A stretch of 64,000 nt of DNA, taken from Silvimonas soli (GTDB lineage: Bacteria > Pseudomonadota > Gammaproteobacteria > Burkholderiales > Chitinibacteraceae). The notes below the pieces were generated by a model that ran no database searches, was not told where the DNA came from, and saw nothing but the letters and a program-made list of their open reading frames with translations. Each line of letters begins with the position of its first letter. Position 1 is the stretch's first letter. This document shows, piece after piece, positions 43,104 through 52,300 of this stretch. The stretch spans positions 1,178,001 through 1,242,000 of the forward strand of contig NZ_CP106736.1 in NCBI RefSeq assembly GCF_030035605.1, in the 5' to 3' direction. The position numbers and the translations under genes were made by a program.

Positions 43104-43410
43104 TCACTCATTTCTTTTCTCCAAATACTCAGATATTTTTTTCAAATATGCCAATAAGGAGCACTCATCTTCATGGAGATCAGCAACTTTCCTCACGAAT
43201 CCTTTTTTGCTAATAACTATCTCCGAGTCTGCACTATTTTCGCAATTTTATCTAAAATTTAAATACTCATTTATCAAAAAAAACCAGCAGTTTTCAGTTT
43301 CAAAAAAACCTTGCGCGCAGCCATAACTCAGGGGTACTTATAACCAAATTTTCAAAGCAGACCTTCTCTGTAGATTCCGCTAATCTTCTTGCCTGTTCGT
43401 AAATAATCAT
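43104..43410 (-). pseudogene. Decayed immunity-like gene
   Basis: From ATG 43410 the minus strand reads MIIYEQARRLAESTEKVC, FENLVISTPELWLRARFF, then stops. After a T-rich tract another frame continues with INEYLNFR, a stop, and NCENSADSEIVISKKGFV, RKVADLHEDECSLLAYLKK, ISEYLEKRNE-stop. Joined, this makes about 100 residues of a charged small protein, broken by at least one frameshift and one nonsense codon. The MxxxEAxxLAE-like start recalls the Imm35-type gene next to it. The reconstruction is by eye. Confidence 0.45.
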
Positions 43411-43568
43411 CTTAATTTCCAGTTATTCACTTTCAAATACCTGGACGCCCGAGCTCAACGGTCAGATCCGGTTAGCAAGTCACAACTTTTCGCAATTTTC
43501 CATCTATAAACACTACCTACCAATTTTTGAATGGCTGTACTGATGCCGTTAGAACGACCAAGCCCTTG
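43411..43568. other. Spacer with no supported gene
   Basis: AT-rich DNA between two decayed immunity genes. A minus-strand frame ending SRYLKVNNWKLR could be a last trace of a toxin tail, but it is too short to support. Confidence 0.3.
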
Positions 43569-43905
43569 CTAAATAATTAGCGGTGCTGTATTCCATGGAA
43601 TATCTGAGCCCCAATCGCTGGATGGCCGAACCCGATATAAGCGGTTGTTTGCCAACTCAAGGCCAATCGGGGCGACGTGGCCCGAGACAGGCTCCCAGTT
43701 TACTAACGAAAACCGGCCAGTTACCAAGTACCGAATATTGAATGTCTCGTGTTTGAATAAATCGAGCAGTTTGATACGGGAAATACCAACCATCATCTAC
43801 CTCCTTAATTCCGGCATCTATGATCAAATATTTATCGTTATCTGGTGGTTCGATGTTATCGCTAATGTATTTTTCGGCCAAACTCCTTGCTTCGGTGATA
43901 TTCAT
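43569..43905 (-). pseudogene. Imm35-type immunity gene with a frameshift
   Basis: From ATG 43905, four bases after the stop of the orphan toxin, the frame reads MNITEARSLAEKYISDNI, DAGIKEVDDGWYFPYQT and VLGNWPVFVSKL. This matches the Imm35 order (EAxxLAexYI, xGWvFxY, GNgPvxV). A run of three G (plus-strand CCC, 43694-43696) then shifts it out of frame; removing one base restores EPVSGHVAPIGLELAN and an end at 43569. The immunity protein for the papain-fold toxin therefore appears disabled, unless this is a sequencing error. Imm35 membership is by pattern. Confidence 0.68.
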
Positions 43906-43906
43906 T

Positions 43907-46771
43907 TCAATTCGCCCCATTAATGATACCAAATTGTAAGTATGGGAAATTTTGAAAATTCCCCGCGCCGCCAGCTCCAATTTGACCATCAATATAGTTG
44001 ATCTTTCCGTTTTGAACCACCGCATTCCACACATGACCTGTGGCGCCATTAGCATCCATGCCATATACAACTGCGCTCGTACCGTCTCCGGAGCTGAGAA
44101 GATTTTGTTCTATTTTTGCCTGTGTAGTCCAGCCGCTCATTTGAGTATTAAATGCCGAATTTAATTGATCGAATGGCAAGGGTTTCGACATGGGCAGCGC
44201 ACTTGCCTGCGTACCTGTCGCAAGCTGATTATCCACCACAAAAACGCAGTTGGTGCAGTTCTGCATTGACCCCGTAGGGTTCACGCTTTTAACCGATCCT
44301 GCCGCGGCAAATTCGCCGCTAGTCGCATCGCCCGTGCTAAACATAACGGAAGCAGGTTGTGTCGTAGCCCCCATCTTCGTCACGCCACCCGAAGCGGCAT
44401 TGGTCAAACCAAACGCAACGTTCCACCATCCGTTGCTATCCCCAGTAGCAACTTGATATCCGCCTAATGCTGCCTGGCCGAAACCAAGGGCGATATTCAG
44501 TTCAGGTAACGCTACAGCCGTAACAACAGGCCCGATCTGCTGGGCCACCTGAAACTGAGGAGTTTGTTCCCCAGGATTCGGCGGGGCCTGGAGGGTCGGT
44601 GCATTTGCCTTTGCCGTAGCAGCCGCGTTGAGGGTCGACGCGTATTTCTGCGTCCCCAGGAACTGCTGAATAGTCTGGCCCGGCCCAACGTTAATGGTTG
44701 TTACACGACCATCTAATGTCTGAAGATCTTGGTTTTGTAGATGAACCAGTTGGCTCATTAGTCCAGCACCTGCGGCCTGCAGATCGCTTGTTGAGTCAAT
44801 GTCGCTTGCCAATTGGTTTTGCACAGTCAACGCGGTAGACTGCGACTGACTGAGCGCGGTGTAATTGAGCAATATTTGCTGCCGCTGCGCATCCGTCTTG
44901 GCATTTGCGAGATCAGCTTTCAGCGCTGCAACCTGCGTGTGGTTGAGGTAGTTATTCTCTACCTCGTTCTGCGCCTGGTTCATCGCCGTAAGGGCATCCT
45001 TGCCCATCAGTCCGGCAATGAGGCCGGTGGTCGCCAAATCAGCGGTTTCCAGCACGAGCGGATTAGTCTGTCCACTGCTATTGGCCAGCAAATGATCCAG
45101 CGGCTGGGCAATCACAGCTGAAGTCAAGCCACCTATTGCCCCGGCACTGCAACTCCCACCCGACAGGGCTCCCATGGCGCAACCCAAGGCGGCGTGGGCG
45201 ATTTCGTACTCGGTACCGTCGACGGTGCCAAAGGATGTGTCCGTGCCAAAGACATCGCCAATAGCACCGTTCAAGGAGGCCCCCGCGTTAGCGGCCAGGC
45301 TTTGTTCAAAGGCCGTACCAAAGCTGGTGCCGTAAACTGCAGTATCCAGGCCAGCACTGATCAGGGAACGTTCGCCGGCATTAACCAGATTGGTACCGAG
45401 GTTATTCAGGCCGCCTCCGGTGACGCTGCCAATACCCAGTTCTCCGGTAATCCCGGCCGTCAATGCGCCGACCAGCCCGGCCTTCAGGATCGAGTCACCA
45501 TCGAGCTTGCCGGTGGTCAGCAGTTCAGATGTTGCGGTAGACGCCATGCCAGCGGCACCCGCCGCAATTGCCGCGTTCGCCAGACCCGCCGTAGTGGTCG
45601 CCGTGGCTGCCGCAAAGGTGGAACCTGTCGCTGCCAGGCCCACGGCCGTTGTACCCGTTTCAGCTGCCGCTGCAGCAGCCACCAGTTCGGATGCCGCACC
45701 ATACGTCAGAACGGCAATGACGATGGCAGCAATCATCACCACCACCGTGCCTGGCCCGGAAGTGTCCTTGATGAAGCTCTGGTTGATGTTGTCGCTGACG
45801 CTGGTCTGCGTGTAGTTCACCCCCAGCTTTGCGCCCAGGTCCTGGATCAGCTGTGCGCTGGCGGCCGCATCGACCTGGCCAGTGGCGGGGTCGGTCACCT
45901 GGAAGGTGCCGCCGATGTTGTTGATGGCGTCGGTGGTCAGGCTGACGTTGGCACCGCTGATGAAGCCGCCCGGCTGCACTTGCGTGCCGGAGACCTGCAG
46001 CCAGCCACCGGCTTCCTTGTACGCGGACTGGCCGATGTCCACGCTGCGCGCTTCGTTGGTGATGCTGCTGGCGGCGATGTTCAGGTCATTGCTGGCGGCG
46101 ATGGTGCCGGTGTTGGTGAGGCTGCCGCTCAGGGTCAGCGTGACGTTGTTGCCGGTGATGCTGCCGCCTTCCTGTTTGGCCGCCTGGTTGTCAGGCAGGT
46201 AAACCTGCGGCATCAGGACATTGACGGTGCCGCAGGTGGGCTGGCCGGTGCAGGCCGGATCGGGGACGGCTTCTTCCACGTACCAGAGCATCGGTGCGGT
46301 GAGCCCGGCAATCTGGTCCTGGCTGAGTGCGGTGCCCAGTTGCACATCGTTGGTTTCAGCCCAGGCAACGGCATTGCTGTAAAGGATGTCTTTTTGCTGG
46401 TCGGCGACCGAGGCCTTGGTCTGGTCGTCCGCACTCAGGCCGTTGACGAAGTACGCCTGGCCGGTCTGCTGCAGTGCCGCCTGGGTCAGCAGTTGCTGTT
46501 CGATCACCGGGTCGGCGTAGAACGCCACGCTGCTGTCCGGACGCAGGTCGGCGGGCAGGTTGTTGACCAGAACACCCGCCGAAATGCCGCCCAGCACGTC
46601 ATCGCCACTGTTGTGCTTGAGGTAGGTGACGTCTACCCCGGATGTGGCCGTCGGTGTGGACGTGGAGACCGCGCCAGCCACCGACATGGCGACGCCAGCG
46701 GCCTGAATGTTCGACAGCGGCTCGGTAATGGTGGCTTTGGCTGCGGAGGGCTTGGTGTTGCCGATTGGCAA
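43907..46771 (-). pseudogene. Orphan CdiA C-terminal region with papain-fold toxin (no start)
   Basis: The 954-codon open frame has no ATG start (first codon TTG, at a repeat junction) and no signal or TPS domain. From its first residues (GNTKPSAAKATITEP) to about residue 505 it is near-identical to residues 3321-3823 of the intact CdiA. It then diverges, with a VENN pretoxin motif (EVENNYLNH, near residue 605) and a new toxin end. The toxin has a Cys pair (MQNCTNCVFVVDNQL, near 836), His (GHVWNAVVQNG, near 911) and Asp (INYIDGQIG, near 925), the triad of papain-fold deamidase/peptidase toxins. It is a silent toxin cassette that recombination could activate. Confidence 0.82.
45254..46765. repeat. 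Long direct repeat with cdiA 3' region, left copy
   Basis: About 1.5 kb matching 50799-52306 in the same orientation. The first 480 or so bases (to about 45740) look identical; the rest differs at scattered positions. It encodes the pretoxin stem, including the hydrophobic VVVMIAAIVIAVLTYGAA segment. Confidence 0.9.
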
Positions 46772-46777
46772 TGGTAC

Positions 46778-46797
46778 AGATAAATGCGAACCCTACT
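46778..46797. repeat. Half-palindrome repeat (ATAAATGCGAACCCTACTGG)
   Basis: This degenerate member of the TGCGCAT-CCCTA repeat group lies exactly where the orphan cdiA copy begins. A matching unit (ATAAATGCGCGCCCTATCGG) lies at 48091 on the far side of the IS903-like element. Confidence 0.55.
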
Positions 46798-46806
46798 GGA
46801 CTGGGT

Positions 46807-47010
46807 TTACCAAATCTCCCAAAAAAACCGCTTCATGAGCTCCACAATTTCCTTCGGAAACCCATCGTCCTTTTGTTTTTCAACCAACCAAAGATAAACG
46901 TAATTTGGCGCATGATTGTCAGCATATTGCCTAAACCGTTGAGCTTGGTCTCTGTCCCATTGCTCAAGAATTAATTCAAACTCTCGGTAATAGTATTCGA
47001 TCCCTTTCAT
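46807..47010 (-). CDS. Small orphan immunity-like protein
   Basis: The 67-residue protein begins at ATG 47010 after a perfect GGAGG ribosome site. The sequence MKGIEYYYREFELILEQWDR, AQRFRQYADNHAPNYVYLWL and KEIVELMKRFFWEIW is highly charged and aromatic, with no signal peptide. No family was recognised. Its good translation signal, small size and place among toxin-immunity modules suggest an immunity gene whose toxin was removed by the IS903-like insertion 30 bases upstream. Confidence 0.55.
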   Translation of the reverse strand: MKGIEYYYREFELILEQWDRDQAQRFRQYADNHAPNYVYLWLVEKQKDDGFPKEIVELMKRFFWEIW

Positions 47011-47040
47011 TCCGAACCTCCTACAGGAAGGGTTCCACTA

Positions 47041-48088
47041 GGCTTTGTTGCATAAATCAGCCTGAAGGCGGCATGGCCCGAGCCCCAGGCAGATTTATGC
47101 AACACGCACCGTCACCGGTGTGCCCAGCGCCGTAAACCGGTTCAGTATCGCAGCACGTACCTGCAGTTCCGCCACCTGACGTTCAAAGTCCCGCGCCCTC
47201 ACCCGCTCTCCCAGCAACTTGAAACTCCGCATCTTCGTCTCCACCAGACTGCGCCGGTGATACCCGCTCCACTTCTTCCACAACGTCCGGCCCAGGTGGC
47301 GTGTGCTGCGCAATATCTCGTTTCTGGCCCGGATGCCCGCACCTTCTCCAGTCCAGCCACGCCCGTTGCGCCGTGCCGGAATCACCGCTGCCGCTCCCCA
47401 GGCCGCAATGGCAGCATGGCAATCCCGGGTGTCATAGGCCCCGTCACCACTGACCGCCACAATCAGTTCGTTCTGCGGTATCTGCTCGAGCAAGGCCTTC
47501 AGCATGGGCGCATCGCCCACGGCGTTGCCTGTTACTTCAATTGCCCGGATTTCAAGGGTTTGCGCATCGATGCCCAGATGCACCTTGCGCCATTGCCGAC
47601 GGTAGTCGGCACCGTGCTTCTTTGTTTTCCATTCACCTTCACCCAGCATCTTGATGCCGGTGCTGTCGACCAGCAGATGCAGCCCACCCACATTGGCTCA
47701 GGCTGGAATCACGACATTCAGGTGTTTCTGGCGCCGACAGACCATGCTGAAGTCGGGGACAGGCCAATCGAGCTTCATCAACTGGAGCAGGCTTTGCACC
47801 AGGCCAATGGCCTGACGCAGGGGCAGACCGAACAGGACCTTGAGGGTGAGACAGCACTGGATGGCGGCATCGGAGAAGGTGGCCGGACGCCCGCGCTGCC
47901 CGGTCGGTGGTGCGAGCCACTGCATGTCTTTATCGAGCCAGATGGACAGATTACCCCGCTGCTTGAGCGCGGCGTTGTACGCCTTCCAGTTGGTGGTTTT
48001 GTAGCGGGCGGGGACGGGTTTGCTCATGGTTGCAGTGTACCAGGCTGGTGGCTACGCGCCAGGGCCGCCGGGTTTATGCAACAAAGCC
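47041..48088 (-). mobile_element. IS5-family element, IS903-like group
   Basis: A 1048-base element bounded by the perfect inverted repeat GGCTTTGTTGCATAAA at both ends, very close to the IS903 terminus. It holds one transposase gene on the minus strand with an internal stop. The flanking nine bases differ (GTTCCACTA left, GCATAAATG right), so the expected target duplication is absent. Confidence 0.92.
47095..48027 (-). pseudogene. IS903-like transposase interrupted by a nonsense codon
   Basis: The frame from ATG 48027 reads 109 codons (NWKAYNAALKQRGNLSIWLD, VPDFSMVCRRQKHLNVVIPA) to a TGA at 47698-47700. It then continues in the same frame for 200 codons (HLLVDSTGIKMLGEGEWK, VSGDGAYDTRDCH, YHRRSLVETKMRSFK) to 47095. 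The IS903-group DDE residues are all present, so only the in-frame stop separates it from a complete transposase of about 310 residues. It is probably inactive unless the stop is read through. Confidence 0.88.
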
Positions 48089-48194
48089 GCATAAATGCGC
48101 GCCCTATCGGGTTATGGACAATTGATGCTAGGACGCAGGAAGGATCGCTATTCGCTTGTATATGGATTTGTTACCCATTTAGAATATTCGAATG

Positions 48195-48776
48195 ATGAAT
48201 CAAATACCTTCTATCCCAGAACGCCAAATTCGTGCCCAGTACGATGATCGGACCATCCGGGTCTACCAAGCTTACTCGGACGCAATTGCCCTCTCTGCAT
48301 TGGAGCACGGAACGTTCGTTTCACCGCCATTCAAGACGGAGCGAATGACGTGGATTAAACCTTCATTCCTTTGGATGATGTACCGCTCGGGGTGGGGATT
48401 GAAGGATGTCCGGCAGGCACGCATTCTGGCAGTCGATATTTCGCGCGAAGGGTTCGAATGGGCGTTAGCTTACAGCTGTCCTAGCCATCCAAGCGGATCG
48501 ATAAGCCGGGAAGATTGGCACCGGGTAAAGGAGGATGCCCCCGTGCGCATCCAGTGGGACCCGGAGCGGGATCTGATGATGCATCCGCAGCCGCATCGGG
48601 CTATTCAAATCGGCCTGAGTAAACAAGCCGTTGATCTCTACGTGCAGAAATGGATACAGCGCATTACCGACGTCACCCCCTTGGCACAAAACATTCATAC
48701 ACTCGTCGTAGCAGGGAATTTTGAATTGGCACGAAACCTGCTGCCCGTAGAGCGGCCCTATGGTGTTGGAACTTAA
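48195..48776 (+). CDS. DUF4291 domain protein
   Basis: The 193-residue protein (two adjacent ATG codons; the second is used here) follows the DUF4291 pattern closely: IRAQYDDRTIRVYQAYSDAI, RMTWIKPSFLWMMYRSGWG, DVRQARILAVDISREGFEWA, VRIQWDPERDLMMHPQPHRA and IQIGLSKQAVDLYV. There is no signal peptide. The family is widespread but its function is unknown. It is the only plus-strand gene between the IS903-like element and the CDI locus, toward which it converges. Confidence 0.9.
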   Translation: MNQIPSIPERQIRAQYDDRTIRVYQAYSDAIALSALEHGTFVSPPFKTERMTWIKPSFLWMMYRSGWGLKDVRQARILAVDISREGFEWALAYSCPSHPSGSISREDWHRVKEDAPVRIQWDPERDLMMHPQPHRAIQIGLSKQAVDLYVQKWIQRITDVTPLAQNIHTLVVAGNFELARNLLPVERPYGVGT

Positions 48777-48795
48777 GAGTTCTCGGCCTTGGTTA

Positions 48796-49386
48796 TCAGT
48801 TCTTTGCACGCCCAGCCTCCAGCGCGCGACCGCGTTCGTTCAGTTCATGTAGTAAGTTTCTACCATCTACAATCCAGAACTTATCTGCCACTGGAAATAC
48901 ATCCTCGGGATAGGTATTGGCAAAGTCCACAAACTCGCCCTCCCACCCATCGGGAACGTAGCGCTCAAATCGTGGGCCATTCTGATAAAAACCCGCGAAG
49001 CGTTTGCTATCAAAATCAATGAATGCAATCGGAAACAAGAAGCCCACGTCCCACCATGACTCCGCACTAGGAAGCCTCTCCAGAAGAACCTGCCGTAAAA
49101 ATTCAAGGTTCAATTTATGAGCTTCGGGGGCACGTAAAAACTCGGCAGCTGTATGCTGATCAAGTACCACGATACCGGACCTTTGAGTTGCTACCGCGCG
49201 TAAATCTGGATACGGATAGCCCGCCGCGACAAATTCCTCTCGCCGTTTTTCCCAATCGAGAAGCAAATTCTCAGGCTCTAACAATAACCAGTGAATAACT
49301 CCTTCATAGCGAGCAACAGCAACCACGTATTGAGGGTCAAGTAACTCATGCATGGCTGGCTCTAGATTTTTTTCAAGCTTTATCAT
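48796..49386 (-). CDS. cdiI: CdiI-type immunity protein for the intact CdiA
   Basis: The 196-residue protein starts at ATG 49386, whose A is shared with the cdiA stop (TAATG), as expected for cdiA-cdiI translational coupling. A longer in-frame extension upstream overlaps the toxin and is not used. The sequence is soluble and aromatic (AVARYEGVIHWLLLEPENLL, SWWDVGFLFPIAFIDFD, VADKFWIVDGRNLLHELNER), with no signal peptide. It should bind and block the CdiA toxin tip in the cytoplasm. The family is not recognised; the assignment rests on position and coupling. Confidence 0.75.
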   Translation of the reverse strand: MIKLEKNLEPAMHELLDPQYVVAVARYEGVIHWLLLEPENLLLDWEKRREEFVAAGYPYPDLRAVATQRSGIVVLDQHTAAEFLRAPEAHKLNLEFLRQVLLERLPSAESWWDVGFLFPIAFIDFDSKRFAGFYQNGPRFERYVPDGWEGEFVDFANTYPEDVFPVADKFWIVDGRNLLHELNERGRALEAGRAKN

Positions 49387-52300
49387 TACTGTACCTTGCC
49401 GGATCCTGGAATTGCATTTTCCTGCAACCAATGGGCCCATGGAGGGGGCAGTTCGTAAGAATTGCCCGGAGTTGTGATGTCAACGATCTTCGGCGCCAAT
49501 CCGCCTTGATTCAACGGATTACTTCGATAGAAGTCTTGAGGAATCGCATTTTTTTGAATGAAATCATCCAACCATGATGGTATTTCAAACGACGTAATAG
49601 TGCTCCCTGGGCGTAACGATTGGAAATATTGCGCATGTGACGAATCCCCCATGCTGATATTCAGCGTTCCGTTTTCAATAATCGGGTTGCCGCCAGTATC
49701 AAGTGTGATAAGCGTTTTGCTAGCGTTAGGCATCACTCCGCCCTGCACGCGAAACACGGTTGAAGTGCTCTCCGCCGTTGCGTCAACGGAGGCTGCACTG
49801 CTTGTAGCATTTGCCTCCTTGGCTACAGTATTAATCGTGCCCGCGGCTGCTGTCTCCACCAACGGAGCAGTAAATCCGGTCGCTCCAAGTTGCGTGGTGC
49901 CATACAGCAAATTGGCCACCTCCGGGCTGAACCCCATCCCTTGGAGTATCTGGGCCCCGAGCGGAGACTGGGCGATCCCGGTATAAGCGGTCTTGGTACC
50001 TGCATACAGATTGTCAATGCCTGACATCCCAAGGTAAGCAGCTGCAGCACAACCAAGTCCGCCGGTTTCCGGGCAAGCAGCGGCTGCCAAGCCGGCTGCG
50101 CCTACCTGGGCCGCACCGCCAACAGCCTGTAGTGTGCCCAAGACACGGGTACCAAAGCTGCTGTTGCTCTGCGCCTGCTGAACAGACTGCTGGAAGGCGG
50201 TCCCCGGATCCTGGATTGTTGAACTATTGTCACCATCAAGGTGGATCGAGCTTCCAAACGAATATGCCGGGGCAGTTGTGGGAGTCGTTCCGCTGTTTAC
50301 AACGACGCTACTGTTGCTACTGGCCGGTGCGCCATTGCTCGAGAGTTGCCAATTTCCGCCAAGCCCATCCGGATCAGCAAGGAGATAACCAGTCGCGGTG
50401 GTCTTATTGCCGTTTTGGTCAGTTAACATGACCACTTGGCCATTCAAGTGGAGGTCCAAGACTTTTTGGATATTAATCGCCGCCTGATGTGCATCGGTAT
50501 TGTTCTGTACTTCGCTTTGGGCCTGGTTCATTGCCGTTGCAGCATCGTGACCCGTCACCGAGGCCACCACGCCTGCAATCGCCATATCTGCAGAGTCTGT
50601 GAGCAGTCTGCCATTCGGGCCGTTATTGCCTGGCAACGTATCAATTAGTGGCTGTGCAATGATGGATGAAGTTGCCCCCCCCATCGCCCCGGATGAACAT
50701 CCGCCACCACTCAGCGCACCCATTGCGCAACCCAAGACCGCGTGTTCGCCGACATCGGCCAACCAGTTGACGCTACCCGCCGGCGGGCTGCCAAATTGAT
50801 CGCCAATAGCACCGTTCAAGGAGGCCCCCGCGTTAGCGGCCAGGCTTTGTTCAAAGGCCGTACCAAAGCTGGTGCCGTAAACTGCAGTATCCAGGCCAGC
50901 ACTGATCAGGGAACGTTCGCCGGCATTAACCAGATTGGTACCGAGGTTATTCAGGCCGCCTCCGGTGACGCTGCCAATACCCAGTTCTCCGGTAATCCCG
51001 GCCGTCAATGCGCCGACCAGCCCGGCCTTCAGGATCGAGTCACCATCGAGCTTGCCGGTGGTCAGCAGTTCAGATGTTGCGGTAGACGCCATGCCAGCGG
51101 CACCCGCCGCAATTGCCGCGTTCGCCAGACCCGCCGTAGTGGTCGCCGTGGCTGCCGCAAAGGTGGAACCTGTCGCTGCCAGGCCCACGGCCGTTGTACC
51201 CGTTTCAGCTGCCGCTGCAGCAGCCACCAGTTCGGATGCCGCACCATACGTCAGAACGGCAATGACGATGGCAGCAATCATCACTACCACGGGACCCGGC
51301 CCTGAGGTGTCCTTGATGAAGCTCTGGTTGATGTTGTCGCTGACGCTGGTTTGCGTGTAGTTGATGCCCAGCTTGGCACCCAGGTCCTGGATCAGCTGTG
51401 CGCTCTTGGCTGCATCGACCTGGCCGGTGGCGGGGTCGGTCACCTGGAAAGTGCCGCCGATGCTGTTGATGGCGTCGGTGTTCAGGCTGACGTTGGCGCC
51501 GCTGATAAAGCCGCCCGGCTGCACTTGCGTGCCTGAGACCTGCAGCCAGCCACTGGCTTCCTTGTAGGCGGACTGACCAATGTCCACGCTGCGCGCTTCG
51601 TTGGTAATGCTGCTGGCAGTAATGTTCAGGTCATTGCTGGCGGCGATGGTGCCGGTATTGGTGAGGCTGCCGCTCAGGTTCAGCGTGACATTGTTGCCGG
51701 TGATGCTGCCGCCTTCCTGCTTGGCAAGCTGGTCGTTGGCCGGCAGGTAGACCTGCGGCATCAAGACGTTGACGGTGCCGCAATTGGGCAGGCCAGCGCA
51801 GGCCGGATCGGGGACGGCTTCTTCCACGTACCAGAGCATCGGTGCGGTCAGCCCGGCGATCTGGTCCTGGGTCAGTGCCGTACCCAGTTGCACGTCGTTG
51901 GCTTCGGCCCAGGCGATGGCATCTTTGTAAAGGATGGTCTTCTGCTGGTCGGCGACCGAAGCCTTGGTCTGGTCGTCAGCACTCAGGCCGTTGACGAAAT
52001 ACGCCTGGCCGGTCTGCTGCAGTGCGGCCTGGGTCAGCAATTGCTGTTCGATCACCGGGTCGGCGTAGAACGCCACACTGCTGTCCGGACGCAGGTCGGC
52101 CGGCAGGTTGTTGACCAGAACAGCCGCCGAAATGCCGCCCAGCACGTCATCGCCACTGTTGTGCTTGAGGTAGGTGACGTCTACCCCGGACGTAGCCGTC
52201 GGGGTGGAGGCGGCACCGGCCACGCCCATGACCACTGCAGCGGCCATCCCCGAAGACATCGGTTCTGTGATGGTGGCTTTGGCTGCGGAGGGCTTGGTAT

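Noticed and set aside
45194..46783. 529-codon plus-strand frame
   Set aside because: It is antisense to the orphan CdiA copy. The text is biased (GGAGDGAGVG-like), and a parallel frame occurs opposite the matching part of cdiA, as expected for a shadow.
33540..49000. An attR copy of the tRNA-Leu 3' end marking the island's far end
   Set aside because: No second copy of the CCGATCCCGGGTACCA region was seen by eye, so the element limits are left undefined.
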